From Nematopogon swammerdamellus (Eukaryota; Arthropoda; Insecta; Lepidoptera; Adelidae): a stretch of DNA of 64,000 bases. Below are positions 49,630 to 60,800 of this stretch, piece after piece (positions within the stretch are counted from its first letter, which is position 1; each line of letters starts with the position of its first letter). The notes under the pieces are model-generated. The model made no database searches, was not told the DNA's origin, and saw only the letters and a list, made by a program, of their open reading frames with translations. The position numbers were made by a program, and so were the translations under genes. The DNA lies in the NCBI GenBank assembly GCA_946902875.1, contig OX336343.1, positions 22,863,596 through 22,927,595 of the forward strand. Direction: 5' to 3'.

Positions 49630-49661
49630 ATTTATTTATTTATTTATTTATTTATTTATTT
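49630..49661 (-). repeat. 3' terminal repeat of the CR1 LINE, (AAAT)8 on the minus strand
   Basis: (ATTT)8 on the plus strand. CR1 elements end in a few copies of a short repeat that primes the next integration. Confidence 0.85.
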
Positions 49662-50294
49662 CGGAAATACAAACAAAATAGCAAGAAAAAGAGAAATTAA
49701 TTAAGGTAATAATATAGCGATTACACAATATGCTACTTCAGCTACGTATTTCACATATTTAACTTAAATTATAGAACGAGAAAAAAAAATACTAATGTGT
49801 CAGTGGACTTCATAATCAAGAACACTTAGAGGAGAAAATAAAATGTATATATATATTTATATAGGTAGGTAGGTTTGTGATTCACAGCCAATGTTCACAG
49901 CAAACAAGTGTGCCATCCCGATCGCACACATTACAATCTGTCTTAATAATGATTATGTATGATGCATTAAATAGTATAGTACAGTTATTGGTTAGGGGGG
50001 CTTGGGACCAAAGCAAAATAAAACAACATTGACAGGACGGACTTGATATGTACATAATATATAATGCGAATGTGTGCGGATTTAAGATAATAATATAATA
50101 AATAAGTTATGCACAATATTCGCGATGTCAGCCCATACCACAGTGAGTACGCCACGGTGCTGTAGTGCCATGTCAGTGCGACCCACAGTCGCAGGTTATT
50201 TAGATATTAAGCTAAAATACTTACATATACTAAAAACATAATTATAAAATACAAGTACAAACTATAATATTAGTTCCTACACATTGTATTGACT
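49662..50294 (-). other. CR1 LINE 3' UTR with a SINE-A/B-like segment
   Basis: 633 nt after the ORF2 stop. 50112-50180 (acaatattcgcgatgtcagcccatac...gtgccatgtcagtgc on the plus strand) matches the SINE-A/B body string acaacatccgtgatgtcagcccataac...gtgccatgtcagtgc, in the same relative order. Confidence 0.7.
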
Positions 50295-53200
50295 CTAGAC
50301 AGAAAGTATACACAAAATAGCTTTCTTAAATTGGTATGACGTCATGAAGAAGATGTCCACATCCGCATCCGAATCACTGAGTTTAGTGTTGTATGTATTG
50401 CACATGCGCCAGATCGGCATACGGAATCCTGAGTTGGTTCTACAGAGTTCCAAGTGGAAGAGATGGGTGTTTCTGGTCGAGCGTGACGGAACCCGTAAAC
50501 CTATTTGATTAAGTAAATCAGGACAGTCTATTAAGTCGTTTACTATTTTAAATAAGAATGACATGTCAAGTAATAAACGTCTATTATGGAGACTTGGTAA
50601 TGAGAAATGTTCTAAGTGTAACTCATACGAAAGCGAACGCCTGAACATGCGACGATGTAGTATTTTTAGGAATATGCGCTGGATTCTTTCAACTGATTGC
50701 GAGTATTTATTGTAAAAGGGATTCCAAACTGGTGTCGCGTATTCGAGTTGTGACCGGACTAGTGACTTATATAGTAGAAGAAAGATAGGTCGAAACTCTT
50801 TTAAACTGACGAGCCGTGCGAAGTACAAATCCCATCATCATATATGCACGATTAGTTATGCTATCGACGTGTTTATCAAAATGTAGTTTAGTGTCAAATA
50901 ACACACCAAGATCCCTAATAACCTCAACACGTTCTAATAAGGCACCACCAATGTGGTAATTAAAGTAGATTGGGTGTTTTTTCTTAGTAAAGGTAATGAC
51001 CTTGCATTTCGAGAGACTTAAGAATAATTTGTTTTGATTACAGTAGGTGTAGAAAGAATCTAAATCAATCTGGAGTGCCTCACAATCTTCGTTAGAACGT
51101 ATTTTGGCATAAATTTTCATGTCATCAGCATATATAAGAACTTTACTGTAGCGAAAATTATGAATGACATCGTTGATGAATAAAATAAATAGAAATGGGC
51201 CCAGGATGGACCCTTGGGGCACGCCAGAGGATACTGTGATGTAGTCCGAACAATAACCATTGACAACTACGCGCTGCTTTCTATTAGATATATATGAAGA
51301 GAACCATCTCAACAAATTTCCTTTTATACCATTAAAGGAGATTTTTTTGAGGAGAAGCTCATGGTCCACCTTATCGAAAGCCTTTTGAAAATCAGTGTAA
51401 ATAGAGTCGACCTGCTCACCATCGTCCAGGCTGTGAAATATAAAATTGGAATAAATAGTTAGGTTAGTGATGGTCGAACGTCGTTCAACGAAGCCATGCT
51501 GTTGTGATAGAATTTGATCATGATATATTGGATAGATAGCCTGATGTACCAACCTTTCAAAAAGCTTCGACAAGGCGGACAATATAGATATAGGTCTGTA
51601 ATTTTTAACTTCATTCTTGCAACCACTTTTAAAAACTGGTGTGACATTGGCGATTTTCCAAACATCAGGGAACACTCCCTCTAAGATGCATTTATTGAAA
51701 ATAATATACAATGGGCAGGCAATAGTATCGGCAACTGCAACCAGGAAGAAGGGCTCAATTAGGTCAGGGCCAGCACCCTTATTTATGTCTAAATTTTTAA
51801 TTTCTCTAAGGATTATGTCCGAACTGAAGTGCAGAGAGTGCAAAGAAATGTTATTTAACGCGGTCTCGGTGGGCTCCACCCACGAATCAAGGTCTAGTGA
51901 CGACGGTTCATAAACGGATTTAAAAAAGTCAGAAAACATATAGCATATTTCATTAGGATTATTTGTAGTCTCGTTTCCATTTTTTAATGTAGCTGGATAT
52001 GAGCTCTCCTTACGACGGTCCGACACGTATGACCAGAAACACTTAATATTAGTAGCTATTCCATTTTCAAGCCGAGAGATGTACTCCTTGTAGCAATCGG
52101 CGGACGCTTTCTTGAACCTTTTACGAATTTCAGAGAAAGCTACGTAATCAGAGATGTTCCCATATTTTTTATATTTAACCCAAGCCTTAGTTTTACATTT
52201 GTATAGCTTAAGAAGGTCGGGTGTAAACCAAGAGGCGCATTTCCTTTGTTTTTTTACTCTGAGTGGTACGTGTGTCCTTATGATATTATACAGTCTGTCA
52301 TAGAAGAAGTCAACCGCACTTACTGCGGATTGCAGAGACAGCTCACCTGACCAATCTACGTCGGCTATCGCTGAGTTAACTTCAGTATAATTTGCATTGC
52401 GAAATTTGAAACGTGGAGCCGGATAGCGATCCATTGACGTTTCCAGCGCAGCGTGCAATACACACAGGAACGGTGGATGGTGCCGATCAGGAGGTACGAG
52501 AGGTTCAGGTAAAATCAGCATTTCACACGGTAAACTGCAAATGAGCAAATCCAGAATACGGCCATTTGCGTTAAAATGGGTATTATATTGCCTAGCTGAG
52601 AGAAAATGTAATGTGTTTAATAGTAAATTAGCGGGACTAGATTCGCGCACTGTGCAGCTTGATGAGCAGTATCCATCAACATTCACCGTCCAACGAATGT
52701 CAGGTATGTTGTAATCGCCGATCAGGCATAGCGTACAATCATCTGTATCAACATAGTAGCGCTGTATGGATTCAAAATGATTGACGTAGGCATCGTACGA
52801 AAATGCGGGTGGGATGTAAGACGCGCAGAGGAGGAGTCGCTCTCGCGACCGTGCACTGCCGCGGCTCGAGTCCGACGGCGGCGGCCCCTGACCGCCACCG
52901 CCGCCGCCGCCGCCTCCGCTCCGTCGTCGCAGCGACACCATGACACAGACCGTGTCGATGCCAGCGGCGGCGGCCGCGGCGGCGGCGGGGCCAGGTAACT
53001 CGCACCGCTCTGATATTAGGTCTTTGCGAACCGCGATAAGACAGCCGCCGCCATCCTTACGCTGTGTAATCGCACGATTACGGTCCGCACGATATATCGA
53101 GAATAAGTTTTCGTCGCAGAATTCCGAGTTAGATATATCTGGTACTAACCAACTTTCCGTCAGTACAAGGATCTCATAATCACAGTTTATAATATTCATA

Positions 53201-53298
53201 TATAGTGTATTCAGTTTGGTCCCAAGCCCAGCACAGTTTTGGTAATATAAAGACAAGTTGTTATTAGACATAGTAATAAATAAGAAATAAGAATACAA
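50295..53298 (-). pseudogene. CR1 LINE ORF2: endonuclease plus reverse transcriptase, one frameshift
   Basis: Encodes the nicking endonuclease and reverse transcriptase of the LINE. The likely start is the second Met (MSNNNLSLYYQNCAGL, 53271). Endonuclease motifs: YYQNCAGLGTKLN, LTESWL, CLIGDYNIPDIRW, GRILDLLIC, DRHHPPF. RT motifs: NYRPISILSALSKLFERLV, QHGFVERRSTI, YTDFQKAFDKVDH, SSGVPQGSILGPFLF, and catalytic YADD near 51130. A single extra base in the T-run 50799-50802 (plus strand) shifts the frame. The last ~165 codons (KEFRPIFLLLYKSLVRSQLE ... ) are in another frame ending at 50295. Between two endonuclease motifs there is a poly-Ala and poly-Gly insertion (52889-52995). Without the shift the protein would be about 1000 residues, a normal CR1 length. 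Confidence 0.9.
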
Positions 53299-54017
53299 TT
53301 AAACAGATATGTAAGCGATTCATAAAGGGATGACAAACCTTGTAAGATAATTGACCTTTTGCCGTGTGAATTTTATTTAAGTAAACTATTTTAAGTACAA
53401 TGAGAATAATATTATATCTTTTTATGTATTTGAATTTCATAATTTTAAAGATTTTATTGACATCGCATAGTAGTCGACTCTTTGTCCTATACATGTTATT
53501 TATGTAAACTATTTTAACTATAATTAGAATCATATAACATTTGGTGTATTCAAGTTTCTTAATTTTGAGGATTTTATTGACGACCAACAGTTTCCCTTTA
53601 AAAGTGCATAATTTTATCATTATTAATAAAAATTTATACAAGTCAGGTGTATTCCTACAGTATAAAATCATGATACGTAGGTACGTGTTTGTAGCAGGCA
53701 TAGTACTTGTCATAGATTTCATAGCAAGGATAGTGCAAATATTATAGGCATGATTCACATGTTTGTTATTATTATCCTTCATGTTTTGAGGATAATGGAT
53801 ACGGAAAGAGGATTGACACTGAGAAAAAGTGCGAAAGACATATTTCAAAATGAATATGGTTTGAAAGAACATCATTCTCATTATTTTGTTACACAATATG
53901 AGTTTTATACGCCACAGACACTTAGCAGCTAATAATAACAGTATGACAAAAAAACTTGTCAAGAGCAAGGACGCTGGTGTTTGATTAATATAGCTATGTA
54001 CGTACCAGATATAAAAG
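53299..54017 (-). other. CR1 LINE inter-ORF spacer with 120-bp tandem repeat
   Basis: About 720 nt separate ORF1 and ORF2, which in most CR1 elements nearly touch. 53341-53460 and 53461-53580 are diverged tandem copies (period exactly 120, both ending attttattga), with a weaker third copy up to 53660. A frame of 310 codons (54196-53264) overlaps both ORFs and stays open across the copies. It encodes hydrophobic, Ile/Lys-rich sequence with possible membrane segments and has no match I recognise. Confidence 0.7.
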
Positions 54018-55238
54018 TTATTTGATCTTAGCAAGGTCACTAGGGTTTCTGATAGCAAGCACCCTGCTGTGCGGGTTATCATCACGCCTAACCAAGAGAG
54101 TTCCATGTTTGACCCACGAGTACTTGAACTTATGCTGAGTACATCTGCTGCGAACTTCGCGAAACAACAATTTTCGCTGCAAGGTGAGATGCTCATTGAG
54201 GTATATCTTACGAGGAGGGCCAGCCAGTCCTATACTATCAGTGGTTACTCCGCGTCTGACTCTGGCGGCAGCGATGATATTATCGCGCATTACTCTTGTG
54301 GTAAGTTTTGCAATTATATTTTTAGGTCTCCCATCGCCGCCAATTCCGCCGCTGTGAGCAGCGCCTCCGGTGTCGGTGTCGTCATCGCCTGCGCCTGCGC
54401 CGCGCTGCGCCGATGCCCCGCCTCCGCCGGTGGTGCCGCGCGCGACGCGGTGCACGGCAACGACGTCATTCGCCGATATCGGAGAGCCGACCGCCGTGCA
54501 TAAATCTAGCAGGATCCCCATTAAGTTTTCTCCTTTTCTCTCGGGTACACCATGGACTTCTATGTTGCAGCTTCTGGCCTGCTGATCTGCGTCTTCCTGC
54601 CTCCTTTTGACATCAGCGAGCTCCTGCCGAAGTTCAATCATCTCCCGTTTGTGTTCAGACTGGTGCGATTCGTGTTCACTCTCAAGATTATCCAACCTCG
54701 AGGTGATGGACTGGATGGAGCACAATAACTCGCCGCACTTTGATTCCAGACGCTTGCTGCATTCATCCATCTGGGACATGTAGTGGGCCGCCAGCTCAGA
54801 CATCCTCTTGTCGACGATTTGCAGCAGACTGTCCATAGGAAAGGAGTTGGGTACCGGCGTGCCAGAGGCCGGAGTTTGTGCTGAGTCGAAGGGCGATGCA
54901 CCTCCAATGAGTAGGTCCGCCGTGTCGGGCGTAGTCGGTGCGCTGACGCTGTCGCGGGCGAGGGCCGCATCGCCATGGGGCGCTCGCTTGTTGCCAGTTA
55001 TGTTGAGCGCCAACTTGTTACGAGGGCTGTTAATGTTGCCCGACCCTAATTTGTGACTGGATTGACAGTAAGGGCATGTCCATTCCTTTGTCATCCGCAA
55101 CTTGGTGCGTTTTGTAGTAACGCACGCAACGTGATACGTTTCTGAGCAGATTTTGCACGAAATTGTTTCTTCAGTTCCAATCTCGGCATTGCACGCGTTG
55201 CATGTAGTCATTGCATCTGGCGCCTCTTTACTTGCCAT
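54018..55238 (-). CDS. CR1 LINE ORF1: PHD-finger nucleic-acid-binding protein (406 aa)
   Basis: Probably coats the LINE RNA and acts as a chaperone in the ribonucleoprotein. Residues 13-58 form a PHD zinc finger with all eight ligands (C13, C16, C28, C31, H36, C39, C55, C58). A low-complexity linker follows, then a predicted coiled coil at about 185-222 (LESEHESHQSEHKREMIELR...), which would drive multimerisation. Residues 224-398 resemble the FP/'esterase-free' ORF1 C-terminal domain shared by many PHD-LINEs (CNIEVHGVPE, KNIIAKLTTRVMRDNII, KIYLNEHLT, YSWVKHGTLLVRRDD). A Gly/Ala/Asp-rich insertion (268-303) splits that domain. The frame is intact, starting MASKEAPDA at 55238. Confidence 0.88.
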   Translation of the reverse strand: MASKEAPDAMTTCNACNAEIGTEETISCKICSETYHVACVTTKRTKLRMTKEWTCPYCQSSHKLGSGNINSPRNKLALNITGNKRAPHGDAALARDSVSAPTTPDTADLLIGGASPFDSAQTPASGTPVPNSFPMDSLLQIVDKRMSELAAHYMSQMDECSKRLESKCGELLCSIQSITSRLDNLESEHESHQSEHKREMIELRQELADVKRRQEDADQQARSCNIEVHGVPERKGENLMGILLDLCTAVGSPISANDVVAVHRVARGTTGGGGASAQRGAGAGDDDTDTGGAAHSGGIGGDGRPKNIIAKLTTRVMRDNIIAAARVRRGVTTDSIGLAGPPRKIYLNEHLTLQRKLLFREVRSRCTQHKFKYSWVKHGTLLVRRDDNPHSRVLAIRNPSDLAKIK

Positions 55239-55440
55239 TTTTTCGTTACCGTGTTTGTGAGGCTTCGTCAGTCCAGATGGTCAGTGGAGTAGGCAGTTGA
55301 GGTAACGCTTATACGACGGACGGCGACGCTGCACACACTCGCACACCTGCGCCTCAGACCGCTAGTCGGAGCGGACGCGGGACGGGACATGGGTGTGCAA
55401 ACGAGTGCGAGCTAGATAGCACTGTTATACGCTACACCAA
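55239..55440 (-). other. CR1 LINE 5' UTR (approximate)
   Basis: GC-rich sequence upstream of ORF1 that would hold the internal promoter. The true 5' end is not visible. Confidence 0.45.
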
Positions 55441-56280
55441 TACACCGGCAACTTCAACACTGCGTTATCAATATCACAATCACGTCTATATCGTCTATAA
55501 TAGGGGTTGAATTTTTATATATTTACAAGCACTAGGACCGCCAAAACTTTGCGGTTCGAACAATATAAGTCTGGTAGGCTATAAATCGCTTTTGACAGGC
55601 TTTTGAGTTTTTTCAATTCGGAGCTCGTAAATACGTGACAGCACGAACTGAGCACGTTTGCTGACTGAAAATAAAGAAGTAAATATAATAAAATATTTTA
55701 AACTTAAAATTTAATATAAATTTTTAAATGAACTTGAACACAATATGGCCATTATCTATGCAGTTAAAACACTTACAGTGAATGATAATAAAATCATCCA
55801 TCACTATTAAGGTCAAGGGAACCGAGTCAAGTGCGAGCGACATCTGTAGGACAATTCTGGAGAACTAGGAATATAAAGTGCTGTCGACAAATTAAAGCAA
55901 AAATGCTTCTATAGAACTTTAGCGCACTTAGCAAATTGCTCGCTACGTGTACTGTTCATGTGGACAAGTTCTAATATTCCACAGTGACATGGTTCCATGC
56001 GTGTGACACGAGTCAAGTCCATCGCGCGTTTATAGCTGATAAGTAAACAATAATGATGTGTTCTAATCAGTTCGTTTTGGCTGCGACAGTTCATAGTTCA
56101 GGAGAAATAATAAATGTCGATTACAAATTGAAGTCATCTATTACGTCAATAGGGGGCAGAAATACCTACCAGATATATGCATCCTTTGTTTTGATCTCTT
56201 CCACAGAGAAGTGTTAGAAAAATCTACAGATCTCACACTACGCGCAACTATCAGAGACATTGAAAATGTAATTTTCTCTT
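55441..56280. other. No gene seen
   Basis: Unassigned. A 61-codon minus frame at 55909-56094 is not convincing. Confidence 0.4.
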
Positions 56281-56345
56281 TCTTTACACTTTTATCTCAT
56301 AAAACAAAGTAACTTACTCCATGACCATTCCTTATAACGGATTTA
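56281..56345 (-). repeat. Repeat H 5' scrap
   Basis: ctcataaaacaaagtaacttactccatgacc..tccttata..ggatttattatta is the reverse of the H start. Confidence 0.7.
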
Positions 56346-56595
56346 TTATTACTAGTAAGTATTGATGAAACAAAAATACTGGAAACGTGTGATGTTGCAG
56401 TTAGCACCTATCGGATTTGAGACTCGAGGTCGGAGGTCGAATATTAAATGTATCGCGTCTCGCTACAACATACTTTTAATTTGCTCTGTTTTTCAAACTA
56501 AGAGATAAACTATCTTTTTTTAACGGAGAGACGAAGATAACACAGAGTCGACACGCATAGCTCGAGGGAGCTGGTTATATTATATTATGTTTTTC

Positions 56596-57110
56596 AGTTT
56601 TTAGGGTCCCGTATCCTTGCGGGAGCCTATTACTATTAATAAGTATTCTTATTATTATTTAACACGAATTCTCACGCTCAACTCTTTTGCTACTACCTAC
56701 TTACATTTCACTATATTATCGAATCTCAAACATCCAAAGGTTAACTGTAAGAAATCTCTGTGAGGGATAAGTCCGCATTTGCACCTTATGTAAATTTTCT
56801 AATGTATTTGTTACTGTTTAATGTTTACTGGAGCAATAAATAATTTTCTTTCTATCTAGGTATCTACTAAGCCTACAACGTCTGTCTGTCCGTCCGCCAG
56901 CCAATGGCTGTATCTTTGGAAACGTAATAGCTAGCCAGTTGAAATTTTCACAAAATATGTGTTATTTTGACGATTATAACAACAAATAAATACTAAAATT
57001 CGAACGTGAAAAATTAAGGGGGGTCTCCATACAACAAACGCGTTTTATCAAAGTTTTTGTTTGTGATGCGAAAACCTCGGTGCGCGAGTCCGCCTGGCAC
57101 TTGGCCGGTT
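56596..57110 (-). repeat. Repeat I, split by a LINE-G insertion
   Basis: 56596-56640 (tttttagggtcccgtatccttgcgggagcctattacta) and 56868-57110 (taagcctacaacgtctgtctgtccgtcc ... gcacttggccgg) are the two halves of one copy. Confidence 0.8.
56641..56867 (+). mobile_element. LINE-G 3' end inserted in repeat I, TACTA target duplication
   Basis: taagaaatctctgtgagggataagtccgcatttgcacc ... ggagcaataaataattttctttctatcta. tacta occurs at both junctions. Confidence 0.65.
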
Positions 57111-57144
57111 CTTATACATAATGAAATACTATACTTAATACTTT

Positions 57145-57367
57145 CTTTGTCGCACCGCTAGGGTGTGGAACTGTCTTCCGACAAGTGTTTCCCGAATCCT
57201 TTAACCTTCAAACATTGTATTAACAGGCTAGACAGCAACAGTCCGCAAATCTGCTGGCATAGAACCTAACTCAGCGTGGTTTCGCGAGGAGAGGTTATTT
57301 TGACTCTGTCGACTGCACCGATTGGTCTCTCGGCACAGCCACCCATTTCGGTTTACATAAAAAAATA
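57145..57367 (+). mobile_element. LINE-E 3' end
   Basis: ctttgtcgcaccgctagggtgtggaactgtcttcc (RT C-terminal W/N block), tgtttcccgaatcctttaacc, then UTR and cagccacccatttcggtttacat(A)7. Same end as 4231-4490. Confidence 0.75.
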
Positions 57368-57851
57368 ACCTAAATATATAAAGTCAACAGAAATTTAGTA
57401 AAAGGTTATTATACCTACAAAGAAATGTAAAAATGACTATAGACACAAAGTATATCTAGATATCTGGAATAAAGTTACGCCCACGGAATCCTATTATCGC
57501 GGACAAGTTATATACGTATTATTAATTACTTGGAACTGATTAAAGTGTTTATTGAAAAGTTTATCTCAGGCGATGCCTACGAGCCTCGACAGTGCGATTG
57601 GTTAGTTATTTTTAATAGTGACTTAATCAAATTGATTTGTCAATAGTTTTTTGCCGTGTTGTTTGTTTCGGTTGAGCTTTTGGCGTCTGATGATAAGATA
57701 GTGTTAGAGGAACATGAGGCAATTAGCAAAATATGATTTTAAATTTGTTCTGAATTAAAACATTCTCGAAATAAAGTGATATCGGTGTATTGCAAAAAGA
57801 AATAATAAGATAAATTAAGTAGAAATATTCTCACGCTTGTGTGGGTAATAA
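57368..57851. other. No gene; non-repetitive
   Basis: Complex sequence with attaattacttgg, tgattaaag and gataagatag motifs. Possibly conserved non-coding. Nothing firm. Confidence 0.35.
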
Positions 57852-60800
57852 ATAACTAATACTGTGTAAACTTAGTACACAGTATTACTACTAAAGTTAC
57901 ACAATTAGGTAGTACTAAGCTTACACAGTACGTACTACTAAGGTTACACACTAGTACTACTAGCGTTACACAGTAGGTATTACTAAAATTACACAGTAGG
58001 CACTACTAAGGTTACGCAGTAGGTACTAAGGTTACACAGTAGGTAATATCAAGATTACACAGTATGTAGTAATAAGGTTACACAGTAGGTAGTACTAAGG
58101 TTACACAGTAGGTACTACTAAGGTTACACAGTAGGCACTACTAAGGCTACGCAGTAGGTACTAAGGTTACACAGTAGGTAATATCAAGATTACACAGTAT
58201 GTAGTAATAAGGTTACACAGTAGGTAGTACTAAGGTTACACAGTAGGTACTACTAAGGTTACACAGTAGGCACTACTAAGGCTACGCAGTAGGTACTAAG
58301 GTTACACAGTAGGTAATATCAAGATTACACAGTATGTAGTAATAAGGTTACACAGTAGGTAGTACTAAGGTTACACAGTAGGTACTACTAAGGTTACACA
58401 GTAGGCACTACTAAGGCTACGCAGTAGGTACTAAGGTTACACAGTAGGTAATATCAAGATTACACAGTATGTAGTAATAAGGTTACACAGTAGGTAGTAC
58501 TAAGGTTACACAGTAGGTACTACTAAGGTTACACAGTAGGCACTACTAAGGCTACGCAGTAGGTACTAAGGTTACACAGTAGGTAATATCAAGATTACAC
58601 AGTATGTAGTAATAAGGTTACACAGTAGGTAGTACTAATGTTACACAGTAGGTACTACTAAGGTTACACAGTAGGCACTACTAAGGCTACGCAGTAGGTA
58701 CTAAGGTTACACAGTAGGTAATATCAAGATTACACAGTATGTAGTAATAAGGTTACACAGTAGGTACTACTAAGGTTACACAGTAGGTCCTACTAAGGTT
58801 ACACAGTAGGTACTACTAAGGTTACACACTAGTACTACTAAATAGCGTTACACAGTAGGTACAACTAAAATTACACAGTAGGCACTACTAAGGCTACGCA
58901 GTAGGTACTAACTAAGGTTACACAGTAGGTAATGTCAAGATTACACAGTAGGTAGTAATAATGTTTCACAGTAGGTACAACTAAAATTACACAGTAGGCA
59001 CTACTAAGGCTACGCAGTAGGTACTAACTAAGGTTACACAGTAGGTAATATCAAGATTACACAGTAGGTAGTAATAATATTTCACAGTAGGTACAACTAA
59101 AATTACACAGTAGGCACTACTAAGGCTACGCAGTAGGTACTAACTAAGGTTACACAGTAGGTAATGTCAAGATTACACAGTAGGTAGTAATAATGTTTCA
59201 CAGTAGGTACAACTAAAATTACACAGTAGGCACTACTAAGGCTACGCAGTAGGTACTAACTAAGGTTACACAGTAGGTAATATCAAGATTACACGTAGGT
59301 AGTAATAATGTTTCACAGTAGGTACAACTAAAATTACACAGTAGGCACTACTAAGGCTACGCAGTAGGTACTAACTAAGGTTACACAGTAGGTAATATCA
59401 AGATTACACAGTAGGTAGTAATAATGTTTCACAGTAGGTACAACTAAAATTACACAGTAGGCACTACTAAGGCTACGCAGTAGGTACTAACTAAGGTTAC
59501 ACAGTAGGTAATATCAAGATTACACGTAGGTAGTAATAATGTTTCACAGTAGGTACAACTAAAATTACACAGTAGGCACTACTAAGGCTACGCAGTAGGT
59601 ACTAACTAAGGTTACACAGTAGGTAATATCAAGATTACACAGTAGGTAGTAATAATGTTTCACAGTAGGTACAACTAAAATTACACAGTAGGCACTACTA
59701 AGGCTACGCAGTAGGTACTAACTAAGGTTACACAGTAGGTAATATCAAGATTACACAGTAGGTAGTAATAATGTTTCACAGTAGGTACAACTAAAATTAC
59801 ACAGTAGGCACTACTAAGGCTACGCAGTAGGTACTAACTAAGGTTACACAGTAGGTAATATCAAGATTACACAGTAGGTAGTAATAATGTTTCACAGTAG
59901 GTACAACTAAAATTACACAGTAGGCACTACTAAGGCTACGCAGTAGGTACTAACTAAGGTTACACAGTAGGTAATATCAAGATTACACAGTAGGTAGTAA
60001 TAATGTTTCACAGTAGGTACAACTAAAATTACACAGTAGGCACTACTAAGGCTACGCAGTAGGTACTAACTAAGGTTACACAGTAGGTAATATCAAGATT
60101 ACACAGTAGGTAGTAATAATGTTTCACAGTAGGTACAACTATAATTACACAGTAGGCACTACTAAGGCTACGCAGTAGGTACTAACTAAGGTTACACAGT
60201 AGGTAATATCAAGATTACACAGTAGGTAGTAATAATGTTTCACAGTAGGTACAACTAAAATTACACAGTAGGCACTACTAAGGCTACGCAGTAGGTACTA
60301 ACTAAGGTTACACAGTAGGTAATATCAAGATTACACGTAGGTAGTAATAATGTTTCACAGTAGGTACAACTAAAATTACACAGTAGGCACTACTAAGGCT
60401 ACGCAGTAGGTACTAACTAAGGTTACACAGTAGGTAATATCAAGATTACACAGTAGGTAGTAATAATGTTTCACAGTAGGTACAACTAAAATTACACAGT
60501 AGGCACTACTAAGGCTACGCAGTAGGTACTAACTAAGGTTACACAGTAGGTAATATCAAGATTACACAGTAGGTAGTAATAATGTTTCACAGTAGGTACA
60601 ACTAAAATTACACAGTAGGCACTACTAAGGCTACGCAGTAGGTACTAACTAAGGTTAGACAGTAGGTAATATCAAGATTACACGTAGGTAGTAATAATGT
60701 TTCACAGTAGGTACAACTAAAATTACACAGTAGGCACTACTAAGGCTACGCAGTAGGTACTAACTAAGGTTACACAGTAGGTAATATCAAGATTACACGT

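Larger units (their letters stand above)
49630..55440 (-). mobile_element. CR1-like LINE, almost complete
   Basis: A non-LTR retrotransposon of about 5.8 kb on the minus strand. It has a 5' UTR (55239 to roughly 55440), ORF1 (55238-54018), an unusually long inter-ORF spacer (54017-53299), ORF2 (53298-50295, one frameshift), and a 3' UTR (50294-49662). It ends in (AAAT)8 at 49661-49630. A PHD-finger ORF1, an AP-type endonuclease with RT, and a short-repeat tail instead of poly(A) are CR1 features. Such PHD-bearing CR1 elements are known in Lepidoptera. The 5' boundary is approximate and no target duplication was identified. Confidence 0.88.

Noticed and set aside
53264..54196. A membrane-protein gene between the CR1 ORFs
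   Set aside because: The hydrophobic, Ile/Lys-rich translation is what AT-rich DNA gives by chance, and it overlaps both LINE ORFs. Kept only as a finding, not as a gene.
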